NCBI RefSeq assembly: GCF_001577305.1
Contig: NZ_CP014518.1
Location: forward strand, 2,852,001-2,916,000
DNA: 64,000 bases
Direction of reading: 5' to 3'
Source: Sinomonas atrocyanea
Lineage (GTDB): Bacteria > Actinomycetota > Actinomycetes > Actinomycetales > Micrococcaceae
This document shows, piece by piece, positions 54,385 to 63,854 of the stretch (positions are counted from its first letter, which is position 1; each line of letters opens with the position of its first letter). The notes below the pieces were generated by a model. The model was not told where the DNA came from, ran no database searches, and saw only the letters and a program-made list of their open reading frames with translations. The position numbers were made by a program, and so were the translations under genes.

Positions 54385-54660
54385 GGCCTGAGAGGGAAGT
54401 CACAGGGCCGCATGCGGGCTCGCGCCGCCGTGCGCCGCCGTCCGTAATTCACGCGGACCTCCCCTGGGTCGCCACCGGCACCTGCGCTGCCACGCGAGGC
54501 CGAACATCCTTCGATCCGGCGGAGAATATTTCGTCATGTGTTCTGGAGAGGGGCCCCGAAGGCCCGTCCTTCATAATGGAATGCAGCCCAGACGCCCTCG
54601 ACGTGCCGACCGCACGTGGATGCTGCGCGTCCTGCATTCACATCAGAAAGCGAAGGCTCC
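54385..54660. other. Non-coding leader and promoter region of the amino-acid ABC operon
   Basis: No gene found. It holds a relatively AT-rich part (about 54520-54580) with agaatatttcgtcatg, a GC-rich palindrome-like ggggccccgaaggccc, and CATAAT at 54572-54577 as a possible -10. A 5' leader of roughly 80 nt would result. No riboswitch class was recognised. Confidence 0.4.
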
Positions 54661-55611
54661 ATGAAGCTCAAGGCACCCAAGTGGCTTGCCGCCGCGCCCG
54701 TCGCGGCCGTCCTCGCCCTCTCGCTCGCCGCGTGCGGCGGCGGAAGCTCCGCCTCCGGCACGCCGACGGACGCGCTCAAGGGCAGCGACCAGCAGTCCAC
54801 GGACAAGTACACGACCGCCTCGGTCACCCCGCTGGACAAGATCGACAAGTCCAAGCTCGGCCTCATCACCCCGGGCACGATCAAGGTGGGCACGCTCTCC
54901 GACGCGCCGCCGAACATCTTCATCGACAGCAGCGGCAACTTCACCGGCTACGACAACGAGCTCCTCAAGGCCATGGCGGCCAAGCTGGGGCTGAAGGTCG
55001 AGTTCGTCTCCACGAAGTTCCAGAGCCTGCTGGCCCAGGTCAAGACGAAGCAGTTCGACATGGGCTCGTCCTCGATCTCGACCACTGACTCCCGCCGCCA
55101 GACGGTCGGGTTCACCAACGGCTACGACTTCGGCTACATGGCGATCGTCACCAAGGACGGCGCCAAGGTGAAGTCCTTCGACGACCTCAAGCAGGGCGTG
55201 CGCATCGGCGTTGTCCAGGGCACCGTCCAGGACGATTTCGTCACCAACACCCTCAAGCTCGACCCGGTCCGCTTCCCGGACTACAACACGGTCTACGCGA
55301 GCGTGAAGAGCGGCCAGGTCGACGCCTGGGTCGCCCCCTCCCAGCAGGCGGAGGGCCAGGTCAAACCCGGTGACGGCACCACGATCGCGCAGAAGAAGGT
55401 CAACACGCAGAACTTCACCGCGTACGCCGTGGCGAAGGACAACCAGCCGCTCACGGACGCGCTGAACTCGGCCCTCGATGCCGTGATCGCGGACGGCACG
55501 TGGTCCAAGCTCACCGCCCAGTGGTACCCGGACCGCAAGACCCTCAAGGACCAGACGCCCGAGGGCTGGAAGCCGGGCAGCAAGGCCGTCCAGGTCAGCG
55601 CCGCCAAGTAA
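54661..55611 (+). CDS. Amino-acid ABC transporter substrate-binding lipoprotein
   Basis: Extracellular binding protein of 316 aa, SBP_bac_3 family (polar amino acid type). Signal peptide with lipobox LAAC, lipidated Cys25, then GGGSS. Binding-fold blocks: GTIKVGTLSDAPPNIF, FTGYDNELLKAMAAKLGLKV, MGSSSISTTDSRRQTVGFTN and the final GTWSKLTAQWYP. GAAGG is just upstream of ATG 54661. It is the first gene of a three-gene operon. The ligand is not predictable. Confidence 0.93.
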   Translation: MKLKAPKWLAAAPVAAVLALSLAACGGGSSASGTPTDALKGSDQQSTDKYTTASVTPLDKIDKSKLGLITPGTIKVGTLSDAPPNIFIDSSGNFTGYDNELLKAMAAKLGLKVEFVSTKFQSLLAQVKTKQFDMGSSSISTTDSRRQTVGFTNGYDFGYMAIVTKDGAKVKSFDDLKQGVRIGVVQGTVQDDFVTNTLKLDPVRFPDYNTVYASVKSGQVDAWVAPSQQAEGQVKPGDGTTIAQKKVNTQNFTAYAVAKDNQPLTDALNSALDAVIADGTWSKLTAQWYPDRKTLKDQTPEGWKPGSKAVQVSAAK

Positions 55612-55639
55612 CGCCGCCTAGCGCGCAGACAGGAGCCCC

Positions 55640-56416
55640 ATGGATTACCTGGCCAATCTCGGCGACACCTTCTTCAACTGGAAGGTCATCGGCGAGGTCC
55701 TGCCCTCCCTCTTCACGGTGGGCCTCCCGAACACGCTCGTGCTCGCCCTCTCCTCGGGGATCATCGGCACAGTCCTCGGGATGCTGCTCGCCCTCATGGG
55801 CATCGCCCGGAATCCTGTGGCGCGATGGATCGCCCGGGTGTACACGGACATCTTCCGTGGACTCCCGGCGATCCTGACCATCCTTGCGATCGGCCTCGGG
55901 TTCGGTCCGATCGTCCGCGAGCTCACCGGCATCACGAGCCCGTACCCCATGGGGGTCGCGGCGCTGTCGCTCATCTCGGCGGCCTACATCGGCGAGATCT
56001 TCCGCTCGGGCATCCAGAGCGTGGAGAAGGGCCAGCTCGAGGCAGCCCGGGCACTGGGCTTCGCCTACGGGCCGTCGATGCGCCTCATCGTCGTGCCGCA
56101 GGGCGTGCGCCGGGTCCTGCCGGCCCTCGTGAACCAGTTCATCGCGCTCATCAAGGACTCCTCGCTGGTGTTCACCCTCGGGCTGCTCTCCTCCGAGCGT
56201 GAGCTGTTCCAGATCGGCCAGGACGAGGCGGCCCGCACGGGCAACCTCTCGGGGTACGTCGCCGCGGGGATCTTCTACCTGGTCATGACGATCCCGCTCA
56301 CGCACCTCGTGAACTGGATCGATGCGCGCCTGCGCACGGGCCGCGCCAAGAACCGCGCCGAGCGCGCCGAACCGGACGAGGCCGCCGCCGTCGTCGGGAA
56401 GGGAGCCCAGGCATGA
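55640..56416 (+). CDS. Amino-acid ABC transporter permease
   Basis: Permease of 258 aa of the HisMQ/GlnP type with about five TM segments, for example [20 protein letters not shown] and [15 protein letters not shown]. The ATPase-contact EAA region is [20 protein letters not shown], followed by [20 protein letters not shown]. It starts 28 bp after the binding-protein stop with AGGAG upstream. A single permease presumably forms a homodimer. Confidence 0.94.
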   Translation: MDYLANLGDTFFNWKVIGEVLPSLFTVGLPNTLVLALSSGIIGTVLGMLLALMGIARNPVARWIARVYTDIFRGLPAILTILAIGLGFGPIVRELTGITSPYPMGVAALSLISAAYIGEIFRSGIQSVEKGQLEAARALGFAYGPSMRLIVVPQGVRRVLPALVNQFIALIKDSSLVFTLGLLSSERELFQIGQDEAARTGNLSGYVAAGIFYLVMTIPLTHLVNWIDARLRTGRAKNRAERAEPDEAAAVVGKGAQA

Positions 56417-57150
56417 GCCAGTTCTCCTCTGGATCGCTCGAGGCGAAGGGCATCCACCTCGCCTTCGGCAGCAACAAGGTGCTCCGTGGCATCGACCTCG
56501 AGGTCCCGGCCGGGACCACGGCGTCGGTCATCGGCCCCTCCGGATCCGGCAAGTCGACCCTCCTGCGGGTCATGAACCGGCTCATCGAACCGGATGCCGG
56601 GGACATCCTCCTCGACGGCAGGTCCGTCCTGAAGGACAACCCGGACGAGCTCCGCCGCCGCATCGGCATGGTCTTCCAGCAGTTCAACCTCTTCCCGCAC
56701 AAGAGCGTCGGCGAGAACGTCGCCTTCGCCCTGCGGAAGCTGCGCGGGCTGCCCAAGGAGCAGGCCCGCGAGGAGGCGCTGACGCAGCTCGACCTCGTCG
56801 GACTCAAGCACAAGGCCGATGTCCGGCCGGCGACGCTCTCGGGCGGCCAGCAGCAGCGCGTCGCGATCGCCCGCGCGCTCGCGATGAAGCCGGAGGTCAT
56901 GTTCTTCGACGAGGCGACCTCGGCGCTCGATCCGGAGCTCGTCAAGGGCATCCTCGCGCTCATGGCGGACCTCGCCGAGGGCGGGATGACCATGGTGGTC
57001 GTGACCCACGAGATGGGCTTCTCGCGCAACGTCTCGGACACCGTGATGTTCATGGACGGCGGCGTGGCGGTCGAGACCGGAGCCCCGGAGCGGATCTTCG
57101 ACGACCCGCAGACCGACCGGCTCAAGCGCTTCCTCAGCGACGTGCTCTGA
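56413..57150 (+). CDS. Amino-acid ABC transporter ATP-binding protein
   Basis: ATPase of 245 aa, GlnQ type. Walker A GPSGSGKS (about 39-46), Q-loop [10 protein letters not shown], signature LSGGQQQRV, Walker [13 protein letters not shown] and switch His in [12 protein letters not shown] 56413 overlaps the permease stop (ATGA). It completes the importer and is followed by a large hairpin. Confidence 0.96.
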   Translation: MSQFSSGSLEAKGIHLAFGSNKVLRGIDLEVPAGTTASVIGPSGSGKSTLLRVMNRLIEPDAGDILLDGRSVLKDNPDELRRRIGMVFQQFNLFPHKSVGENVAFALRKLRGLPKEQAREEALTQLDLVGLKHKADVRPATLSGGQQQRVAIARALAMKPEVMFFDEATSALDPELVKGILALMADLAEGGMTMVVVTHEMGFSRNVSDTVMFMDGGVAVETGAPERIFDDPQTDRLKRFLSDVL

Positions 57151-57165
57151 CCGTCCGCTTCGGCA

Positions 57166-57225
57166 GCACCGCGCACGACGTCGGGGTCCCCACTCGGGTG
57201 GGGACTCCGCCGTCGTCCGTGGTGC
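57166..57225. terminator. Long bidirectional hairpin between the ABC operon and the Lrp gene
   Basis: Inner perfect stem GTCCCCAC/GTGGGGAC around loop tcgg, extended outward by an imperfect stem that begins gcacc at 57166 and ends ggtgc at 57225. It lies between convergent stops at 57150 and 57245. Confidence 0.8.
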
Positions 57226-57244
57226 CGGCAGCCGGCGGCAGCGC

Positions 57245-57700
57245 TTAGAGCGGCAGGCCGCCGGTGCCCTTGAGGTCGCGCATCACGATCGTGGAGGTCA
57301 GCTTCGCGACCCCGGGCAGCGCGGCGAGGTGCTCGTCGTAGAGGCGCTGGTACGCGGGGAGGTCCTCGGCGACGCAGCGGAGGAGGAAGTCGGGGTCGCC
57401 GAAGAGGCGGTAGCCCTCGATGATCTGCGGCTCGGCCACCACGGCATCCTCGAAGGCCCGGATCGCCTCCCTCGAGGTCTCGCGCAGCGTCACGAACACC
57501 ATGGCGCCGAACCCGAGCCCGACCTTGGCCGGGTCCACCTCCGCCCGGTAGCCGCGGATCACCCCCGACTGCTCGAGGTCCTTGAGCCGGCGGTGGCAGG
57601 GGGCGACCGTCAGGCCCACCTCGGCGGCGAGGGCCGTGGCCGTCATCCGGCCATCCTGCTGGAGGGTGCGCAAAATACTTCTGTCGAGTGCGTCGATCAC
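57245..57700 (-). CDS. Lrp/AsnC family transcriptional regulator
   Basis: Regulator of 151 aa. The helix-turn-helix is in the first 50 residues (IDALDRSILRTLQQDGRM, EVGLTVAPCHRRLKDLEQSG), and a RAM ligand-binding domain follows. Lrp members respond to amino acids and form octamers or dimers. GTG 57700 is chosen from a TAGATT box 6 nt upstream; ATG 57703 is one codon earlier. It is divergent from a LysE-type exporter, the usual pairing in which the regulator senses the amino acid that the pump exports. Confidence 0.92.
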   Translation of the reverse strand: MIDALDRSILRTLQQDGRMTATALAAEVGLTVAPCHRRLKDLEQSGVIRGYRAEVDPAKVGLGFGAMVFVTLRETSREAIRAFEDAVVAEPQIIEGYRLFGDPDFLLRCVAEDLPAYQRLYDEHLAALPGVAKLTSTIVMRDLKGTGGLPL

Positions 57701-57706
57701 CATCAG

Positions 57707-57712
57707 AATCTA
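57707..57712 (-). promoter_or_regulatory. Leaderless-type -10 box of the Lrp gene
   Basis: TAGATT, 6-nt spacer CTGATG, then GTG 57700 on the minus strand. Confidence 0.55.
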
Positions 57713-57769
57713 TCCCGAGCAGCTCGCAGGCTGCCACAAATCGGTGAGCACTTCTCGCGACGATCTCCG

Positions 57770-57775
57770 TAGTCT
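57770..57775 (+). promoter_or_regulatory. Leaderless-type -10 box of the LysE-like gene
   Basis: TAGTCT, 6-nt spacer TGCGCC, then ATG 57782. The 57-bp interval between the two divergent -10 boxes is where an Lrp site would be expected. Confidence 0.6.
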
Positions 57776-57781
57776 TGCGCC

Positions 57782-58462
57782 ATGGACCTCAGCCCCCTCC
57801 TCGGCTTCGCCGGCATCTCCCTCACCTTGGCCCTCACGCCCGGCGCCGACTGGGCATACACGATCGCGGCCGGCCTGCGGGCGAGGTCCGCGGTACCCTC
57901 CGTCGCCGGGCTCTGTGCCGGCTACGTGGTGCACACCGCGCTCGTGGCCACCGGCCTCGGCGTGCTGCTCGCCGCGCGGCCCGACCTGGTCGCGTGGCTC
58001 TCCGCGGCGGGCGCCGTCTACCTGCTCTGGCTCGGGGCCGCGACCGCCCGCGGGTGGCGCCGCGCGGGCTTCGCCGCGGCGGGCGGCACGGTCCTGCCCT
58101 CCGGGGAGCGGCTCGAGGACGCCGTGCGGCCGGGCCGGCCCGCGCTCGACTTCCTCAAGGGGCTCGGGACGAGCGGGATCAACCCGAAGGCCCTGCTCCT
58201 GTTCGCCGCCATCATGCCGCAGTTCGTCAGGACGGACTCGGCCCTGCCCGTGGTCGCGCAGACCACGGCGATGGGGCTGACCCATCTGGCCTTCACCGCG
58301 GTGGTCTACAGCCTCGTCGCCGTGGGCGCGCGGCGCCTCCTCGCCGCGAAGCCGCGGCGCGCCCAGGCCGTGACCCTCGTCAGCGGGGTGCTCATGCTCG
58401 GCATCGGCGGATTCCTGCTCGCGGAGCAGGCCGTGGCGCTCGTGGGCCCCGCGCTCGCCTGA
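57782..58462 (+). CDS. LysE/RhtB-type amino-acid exporter
   Basis: Exporter of 226 aa with about six TM segments. It has the family opening LGFAGISLTLALTPGADWAY, the second block AGLCAGYVVHTALVATGLGV, and SGINPKALLLFAAIMPQFV in the middle, which is the LysE/RhtB signature with conserved N-P-K. It probably exports an amino acid when levels are high, under the adjacent Lrp regulator. Convergent with hemL with 34 bp between. Confidence 0.92.
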   Translation: MDLSPLLGFAGISLTLALTPGADWAYTIAAGLRARSAVPSVAGLCAGYVVHTALVATGLGVLLAARPDLVAWLSAAGAVYLLWLGAATARGWRRAGFAAAGGTVLPSGERLEDAVRPGRPALDFLKGLGTSGINPKALLLFAAIMPQFVRTDSALPVVAQTTAMGLTHLAFTAVVYSLVAVGARRLLAAKPRRAQAVTLVSGVLMLGIGGFLLAEQAVALVGPALA

Positions 58463-58496
58463 GCGCCGGGACCCCGCCCAGAACCTGCCGGGCCGG

Positions 58497-59810
58497 CTAC
58501 GCGCCCGGCAGCGCCGTCGCGGCGGCCTTGGCGGCGGCCGGGAGGGCGTCGTAGATCCGGTTCATCGCCGCGTCGTCGTGGGCCGCGGAGAGGAACCAGG
58601 CCTCGAAGACGCTCGGGGGCAGGTACACCCCGGAGTCCAGCATCGAGTGGAAGAACGGCCCGTAGCGGTACGCCTCCTGCGTCTGGGCGTCGGCGTAGTT
58701 GTGCACGCCGCGCTCGGAGGTGCCGAACGCGACGGAGAACAGGCTGCCGGCCCGCTGGATCGAGTGGTCCACGCCCTCGGCGGACAGCGCCGAGGAGACG
58801 GCCTCGGACAGCTCGGCCGAGCGGGCGTCGATGTGGGCGTAGACGGCATCGGTGGCCAGGGAGAGAGTCGCCACTCCGGCGGCCATCGCCACCGGGTTCC
58901 CGGACAGGGTGCCGGCCTGGTAGACGGGACCGAGCGGGGCGAGGTACTCCATGATCTCGGCGCGGCCCCCGAGTGCCGCGACGGGCATGCCGCCGCCGAT
59001 CACCTTGCCGAAGGTGAAGAGGTCCGGCGCCCAGCCCTCGCGCTGCCCGGTGAGGCCCCAGTAGCCGGCGGGCCCCACGCGGAAGCCGGTGAGCACCTCG
59101 TCCACGATGAGCAGGGCGCCGTGCTCGGCGGTGATGCGGCGCAGGCCCTCGTTGAAGCCCTCCCCCGGGGTGACGACGCCCATGTTGGCCGGGGCGGACT
59201 CGGTGATGACGGCGGCGATCCGCGGCCCGTGCTCGGCGAAGGCGGCCTCGACCGCGGCGAGGTCGTTGTACGGCAGCACGAGGGTCTCGGCGGCGGTCGC
59301 GGCGGTGACGCCCGCGGACCCCGGCAGGGCGAGCGTCGCCAGGCCGGACCCGGCCGCGGCCAGCAGCGAGTCCACGTGGCCGTGGTAGCAGCCGGCGAAC
59401 TTCACGATGAGGTCGCGGTGGGTGAAGCCCCGGGCGAGGCGGATCGCGGTCATGGTCGCCTCGGTGCCGGTGGAGACCATGCGCAGGCGCTCGACCGCGG
59501 GCACGCGCCCGATCACGAGCTCGGCGAGCGCGGCCTCGTCCGGCGTCGAGGCGCCGAAGGAGAGGCCCCGGTCCACGGCGGCGTGCACGGCCGAGAGGAC
59601 CTCGGGCACGGCGTGGCCGAGGAGCGCAGGGCCCCACGAGCACACGAGGTCCACGTAGTCGCGCCCGTCGGCGTCGTGCACGTACGCGCCTCGGGCGGAG
59701 ACGAGGAACCGCGGCGTGCCGCCCACGGAGCCGAACGCGCGCACGGGCGAGTTCACCCCTCCGGGCATGAGCGAGCGGGCGCGGGCGAAGAGGTCCTCGG
59801 AGGTGGTCAT
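58497..59810 (-). CDS. hemL: Glutamate-1-semialdehyde 2,1-aminomutase
   Basis: PLP enzyme of 437 aa that makes 5-aminolevulinate, the first common heme precursor in the C5 pathway. Blocks: [64 protein letters not shown] and the PLP lysine in [18 protein letters not shown]. The frame is open upstream, but family similarity begins at MTTSEDLF, so ATG 59810 is used. Last gene of the heme block; a possible -10 (AAGAAT) 6 nt upstream suggests it can be read separately from the genes before it. Confidence 0.96.
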   Translation of the reverse strand: MTTSEDLFARARSLMPGGVNSPVRAFGSVGGTPRFLVSARGAYVHDADGRDYVDLVCSWGPALLGHAVPEVLSAVHAAVDRGLSFGASTPDEAALAELVIGRVPAVERLRMVSTGTEATMTAIRLARGFTHRDLIVKFAGCYHGHVDSLLAAAGSGLATLALPGSAGVTAATAAETLVLPYNDLAAVEAAFAEHGPRIAAVITESAPANMGVVTPGEGFNEGLRRITAEHGALLIVDEVLTGFRVGPAGYWGLTGQREGWAPDLFTFGKVIGGGMPVAALGGRAEIMEYLAPLGPVYQAGTLSGNPVAMAAGVATLSLATDAVYAHIDARSAELSEAVSSALSAEGVDHSIQRAGSLFSVAFGTSERGVHNYADAQTQEAYRYGPFFHSMLDSGVYLPPSVFEAWFLSAAHDDAAMNRIYDALPAAAKAAATALPGA

Positions 59811-59816
59811 GCCCCT

Positions 59817-59822
59817 ATTCTT
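59817..59822 (-). promoter_or_regulatory. Possible -10 box of hemL
   Basis: AAGAAT, 6-nt spacer AGGGGC, then ATG 59810 on the minus strand. AGGGG could instead be a Shine-Dalgarno. The match is weaker than for the other boxes. Confidence 0.35.
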
Positions 59823-59881
59823 CCATCCGCGGGCCCCCGTCCCGCCCGACGCCGGCCGCTCGCCGAGGTGGGGTGCGGCAC

Positions 59882-60937
59882 CTAGGCGAGCATGTCGGCC
59901 ACGAGGGGTGCCACCTTGGTGCCGTAGAGCTCGATGCTCTTCATCATGGCGCCGTGCGGCAGGGTGCCGTTGGAGTACTTGAGGTCGAAGCGCTCGGTGC
60001 CGAGGGCGCGGTGGGTGTCGGCGATCTTCCGGGCCACCGTCTCCGGCGAGCCGACGTAGAGCGCGCCGGGGCGGGAGGCCTGGGCGTTGAACTCCGTGCG
60101 GCTGCCGGGGCCCCAGCCGCGCTCCTCGCCCAGCCGGTTGCGCATCGCGAGCCAGTGCGGGAAGAGCTCTTCGCGGGCCTGCTCGTCGGTGTCCGCGACG
60201 TGGCCCGGCGAGTGGGTGGCGAGCATGGTGTACGGCTTGCCGAACTTCTCGAGCGAGCGCTTGTAGAGCTCGACGTACGGGGCGAAGCGGGCAGGCTCGC
60301 CGCCGATGATCGCGAAGCTCACGGGGTAGCCGTAGTGCGCGGCGCGCACCACCGACTGCGGGGTCCCGCCCACGCCGACCCACACGGGCAGGAGGCCCTC
60401 CTCGACGTGGGGGTAGGCCGTGAGCCCGCTGATCGGCCCGCGGTGCCGGCCCTGCCAGTGGACCGGCTTCTGCGAGCGGACGCGGTCGAAGAGCTCGAGC
60501 TTCTCCTCGAACAGCGTCTCGTAGTCCTCGAGGTCGAACCCGAAGAGCGGGAAGGACTCGATGAAGGAGCCGCGGCCGAGGATGACCTCCGCGCGGCCGG
60601 AGGAGACGGCGTCGAGCGTCGCGAACCGCTGGAAGACCCGGACCGGGTCGTCCGAGGAGAGCACCGTGACCGCGGAGCCGAGGCGCACGTGCTCGGTCTT
60701 CGCGGCGATCGCGGAGAGGACCACCTCGGGCGCCGAGACCGCGAAGTCCCTGCGGTGGTGCTCGCCGACGTCGAAGGAGTGCAGGCCGACCTGGTCGGCC
60801 AGGACGCCCTCCTCGACGACCTCCCGGATCACCTGGGCCTCGGGTTTCGGGGCGCCATCGGGCCCGAGGCCCACGTCGCCGAACGTGTTCAGGCCGAGGA
60901 GGACGGGAGGCCTCTCACTGGTTCCATGCATATGCAT
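59882..60937 (-). CDS. LLM-class flavin-dependent oxidoreductase
   Basis: Luciferase-like monooxygenase-fold protein of 351 aa using FMN or F420. Blocks: [52 protein letters not shown] and [21 protein letters not shown] precedes ATG 60937; a second in-frame ATG at 60931 forms part of the palindrome ATGCATATGCAT. It lies 33 bp after hemB on the same strand and 71 bp before hemL, so it is probably in the heme transcript. The substrate, and any link to heme, is unknown. Confidence 0.87.
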   Translation of the reverse strand: MHMHGTSERPPVLLGLNTFGDVGLGPDGAPKPEAQVIREVVEEGVLADQVGLHSFDVGEHHRRDFAVSAPEVVLSAIAAKTEHVRLGSAVTVLSSDDPVRVFQRFATLDAVSSGRAEVILGRGSFIESFPLFGFDLEDYETLFEEKLELFDRVRSQKPVHWQGRHRGPISGLTAYPHVEEGLLPVWVGVGGTPQSVVRAAHYGYPVSFAIIGGEPARFAPYVELYKRSLEKFGKPYTMLATHSPGHVADTDEQAREELFPHWLAMRNRLGEERGWGPGSRTEFNAQASRPGALYVGSPETVARKIADTHRALGTERFDLKYSNGTLPHGAMMKSIELYGTKVAPLVADMLA

Positions 60938-60970
60938 TGAAACTCCGCAGCGGTCCCGTCCATTCCCGGC

Positions 60971-61951
60971 TCAGGACTCCTTGAGCCAGCCGGCGATCTC
61001 CGGGGCCCAGTAGGTGAGCACCATGTTCGCGCCGGCGCGGCGGATGCCGAGCACCGACTCGAGGATCGAGGCCTGCCGGTCGATCCACCCGTTCGCGGCG
61101 GCGGCCTCGATCATCGAGTACTCCCCCGAGATCTGGTACGCGGCCACGGGCACCGGGCTCATGGCCGCGACGTCGGCCAGAATGTCGAGGAAGCTCATGG
61201 CGGGCTTGACCATGAGCATGTCCGCGCCCTCCTCGAGGTCCAGCTCCACCTCGAGCATCGCCTCGCGGCGGTTCGCGGCGTCCATCTGGTAGGTGCGGCG
61301 ATCGCCCTTGAGCTGGGAATCCACGGCCTCGCGGAACGGGCCGTAGAACGGCGAGGCGTACTTGGCGGCGTAGGCGAGGATCGCCACGTCCTGCCGGCCC
61401 GCGGCGTCGAGCGCCTGCCGGATCACGCCGACCTGGCCGTCCATCATGCCGGAGGGGCCGAGGACGTGGGCGCCCGCCTCGGCCTGGGCCACGGCCATGC
61501 GGCCGTAGATCTCGAGCGTGGCGTCGTTGTCCACCCGGCCCTCGGCATCGAGGACGCCGCAGTGGCCGTGGTCGGTGAACTCGTCGAGGCACACGTCGCT
61601 CATCACCACGAGGGAGTCGCCGACCTCCTCGCGGACGGCGCGGATGCCGGCATTGAGCACGCCGTCTGGGTCGAGGCCCGCGGAGCCCTCGGCGTCGCGC
61701 TCCTCGGGCACGCCGAAGAGCATGATCCCGCCGAGGCCCAGCTCGGCCGCCTCGGCGGCGGCGCGCCGCAGCGAGTCCATGGTGTGCTGGACGACGCCGG
61801 GCATGGCCTGGATCGGCGACGGCTCGGAGAGGCCCTCGCGGACGAAGGCGGGGAGGATGAGCTCGGCGGGGTGCAGGCGCGTCTGGGCGACGAGCCGGCG
61901 CAGCGCCGGGGTCTGGCGCAGTCGGCGGGGGCGGTGGGTCGGGAAGCCCAT
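60971..61951 (-). CDS. hemB: Delta-aminolevulinic acid dehydratase (porphobilinogen synthase)
   Basis: Condenses two 5-aminolevulinates to porphobilinogen. It has 326 aa. The active-site metal loop reads [15 protein letters not shown]: first and last Cys are kept but the middle Cys of the zinc type is Asp. The Schiff-base lysines are in [15 protein letters not shown] and [13 protein letters not shown]. It starts [20 protein letters not shown]. It lies 18 bp after hemD. The mixed metal loop is intermediate between the zinc (Cys3) and the Mg-dependent (Asp-rich) forms. Confidence 0.96.
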   Translation of the reverse strand: MGFPTHRPRRLRQTPALRRLVAQTRLHPAELILPAFVREGLSEPSPIQAMPGVVQHTMDSLRRAAAEAAELGLGGIMLFGVPEERDAEGSAGLDPDGVLNAGIRAVREEVGDSLVVMSDVCLDEFTDHGHCGVLDAEGRVDNDATLEIYGRMAVAQAEAGAHVLGPSGMMDGQVGVIRQALDAAGRQDVAILAYAAKYASPFYGPFREAVDSQLKGDRRTYQMDAANRREAMLEVELDLEEGADMLMVKPAMSFLDILADVAAMSPVPVAAYQISGEYSMIEAAAANGWIDRQASILESVLGIRRAGANMVLTYWAPEIAGWLKES

Positions 61952-61969
61952 GGTGTCTCCTTCGTGGGG

Positions 61970-62866
61970 TCAGCGGTACAGCGAGCGCGCCACGGCCTCC
62001 GCGATCCCCTCCGGGGTGGGGGTCGCGGCGGTCGCACCGACGGTGAGGCCGAGGGCACGCAGTTCTGCGGCGGTCGGCTCGCCGATCGCGATGAGCTGGA
62101 CCGCCTCGAGCGGGCGCAGCGTCTCGTGGATCCTCCGGGCGGCGCTCGGCGAGGCGGCGACGACGGCGTCGATCCGGCCCGCGGCGAGCTCGCCGTTCGC
62201 TTCGTGAGGGGTGAGGACGACGCCGGGCGCCTCCTCGCCGCCCTCGCCCGCGGCCACCGCCAGCACCGCGGTGAGGCGCCGGGCCGGGTCGGCCGGGTAG
62301 TCCACGGTGCGGTAGGCGGTGACCGCCTCCACCGCCCAGCCCTTGGCCGCCAGGCCCTCGGCGAGCGTGGGCGCGGCGAGGTTGCTCTGCGGGACGAGGA
62401 CGCGAGCGACACCGGCACCATCGGCCCCGGCAGCGCCGTCGTCGAGCCAGGACCACAGTTCGACGAGCCCCTCGGCGGACTGCCGGTCGCCCGGCGCGAG
62501 GTCCACCCGCAGCCCCTCGGCCTCGAGGACCCGGCGCGAGCTCGGCCCGATGGTCGCGACGTGCACGGCCTCCGGGACAAGCTCGGCGAGCGTGGTCCCG
62601 CGGCCGGCCGCGGCCTCCTTGAGCGCGCGCACCGTGGTGATGCTCGAGACGACGAGCCACGCGTATTCCCCGGCGGCGAGCCGGTCGAGGGCCGCGGACA
62701 GCGCGGCCGGCTCCTCGGTGCGCTCGAAGTCGATGACGGGGAACAGGAGCGGCTCGGCTCCGGCCTGGGCGAGCGCACGGGCCATCGCTCCGGCCCGGTC
62801 GGGGCTGCGCGTGAGCAGCACCCGGCGCCCCGCCAGCGCCGGCGCGCCCGCGTCCGGTGGCGCCAT
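61970..62866 (-). CDS. hemD: Uroporphyrinogen-III synthase
   Basis: Closes and inverts ring D of hydroxymethylbilane to give uroporphyrinogen III. The protein is 298 aa. This family is poorly conserved; support comes from two Rossmann-like halves, GRRVLLTRSPDRAGAMARAL and VLVPQSNLAAPTLAEGLAAK, the SSITTVRAL and VVAASPSAARRI blocks, and IAIGEPTAAELRALGL near the end. The start ATG overlaps the hemC stop (TGATG). A separate uroporphyrinogen methyltransferase domain is absent. Confidence 0.93.
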   Translation of the reverse strand: MAPPDAGAPALAGRRVLLTRSPDRAGAMARALAQAGAEPLLFPVIDFERTEEPAALSAALDRLAAGEYAWLVVSSITTVRALKEAAAGRGTTLAELVPEAVHVATIGPSSRRVLEAEGLRVDLAPGDRQSAEGLVELWSWLDDGAAGADGAGVARVLVPQSNLAAPTLAEGLAAKGWAVEAVTAYRTVDYPADPARRLTAVLAVAAGEGGEEAPGVVLTPHEANGELAAGRIDAVVAASPSAARRIHETLRPLEAVQLIAIGEPTAAELRALGLTVGATAATPTPEGIAEAVARSLYR

Positions 62867-63852
62867 CAGGCGCCCAGGTCCGCGAACTCCGCGGCGCCCT
62901 GCTCGAGCAGCTGTTCCGCGAGCTCGACGCCGAGCAGTGTCGCGCCGACCTCGGTGAGGCCGTCGGTGGCCCGGGCGAGCCGCAGGGACTTCGTGCCGTC
63001 CACCGCGCACACGATCGCGTCGAGGTGCAGCATGCTGCCCTTGCGCCGCGCGAACGCGCCGACGGGGGCGGCGCAGCCGGCCTCGAGGCGGGCCAGGAGC
63101 GCCCGTTCGGCGGTCACGGCGAGGCGGGTGTCGGCGTCGTCGATCGCGGCGAGCGCCTGGGCGAGCACCCCTTCCGCGGTGGCGGCGCCCCCGTGGGCGG
63201 GACGCTCGGGCGCGTCCCCGAGCCGGCACTCGACCGCGAGGGCGCCCTGGCCGGGCGCGGGCAGCATGGTGTCGGGCTCGAAGTACTCCGTCACCACCTC
63301 GGTGCGGCCGAGGCGGGCGAGGCCGGCCGCGGCGAGGACGACCGCGTCGAGGTCGCCGGGTGCGTCGGGCGCATTCCCCGGAAGGCCCGGGACGCGGCCG
63401 AGACGCGTGTCCACGTTGCCGCGGATGTCGAGGACCTCCAGGTCCGGGCGCAGGGCGCGCAGCTGGGCGGCGCGCCGGGGCGACCCGGTGCCGATCTTCG
63501 ATCCGGCGGGGAGCCGGTCGAGGGTGAGGCCGTCGCGCGCGCACAGGACGTCGCGCGCGTCGGCGCGGACGGGGATGGCCGCGACGGAGAGCCCGGGCTC
63601 GCCCGTGGTCGGGAGGTCCTTGAGCGAGTGGATCGCGACGTCGCAGCGGTCGGCCAGGAGCGCCTCGCGCAGCGCCGCCACGAACACGCCCGTGCCGCCG
63701 AGGGAGGCGAGCGAGCCGGTCTTGACGTCCCCCTCGGTGCGGATGCGCACGAGCTCGGTCGAGAAGCCGCCCACCGCGGCGAGCAGGTCCGCGGTCTGCT
63801 GCGACTGGGTCAGGGCCAGTGCGCTCCCGCGGGTTCCGATGCGGACCGACAT
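62866..63852 (-). CDS. hemC: Porphobilinogen deaminase (hydroxymethylbilane synthase)
   Basis: Polymerises four porphobilinogens to hydroxymethylbilane. It has 328 aa, beginning SVRIGTRGSALALTQSQQ. Blocks: DVAIHSLKDLPT with the catalytic Asp region, IGTGSPRRAAQLRALRPDL, LAAAGLARLGR and LPAPGQGALAVECR. The dipyrromethane-cofactor Cys is in LEAGCAAPVGAF. ATG 63852 lies just after the stop of the upstream gene (TGAGCATG), so translation is probably coupled. Confidence 0.97.
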   Translation of the reverse strand: MSVRIGTRGSALALTQSQQTADLLAAVGGFSTELVRIRTEGDVKTGSLASLGGTGVFVAALREALLADRCDVAIHSLKDLPTTGEPGLSVAAIPVRADARDVLCARDGLTLDRLPAGSKIGTGSPRRAAQLRALRPDLEVLDIRGNVDTRLGRVPGLPGNAPDAPGDLDAVVLAAAGLARLGRTEVVTEYFEPDTMLPAPGQGALAVECRLGDAPERPAHGGAATAEGVLAQALAAIDDADTRLAVTAERALLARLEAGCAAPVGAFARRKGSMLHLDAIVCAVDGTKSLRLARATDGLTEVGATLLGVELAEQLLEQGAAEFADLGA

Positions 63853-63854
63853 GC

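Noticed and set aside
54385..54660. Riboswitch or T-box upstream of the amino-acid importer
   Set aside because: No conserved T-box sequence, specifier arrangement or known riboswitch core was found; only a possible -10 and GC-rich palindromes are visible.
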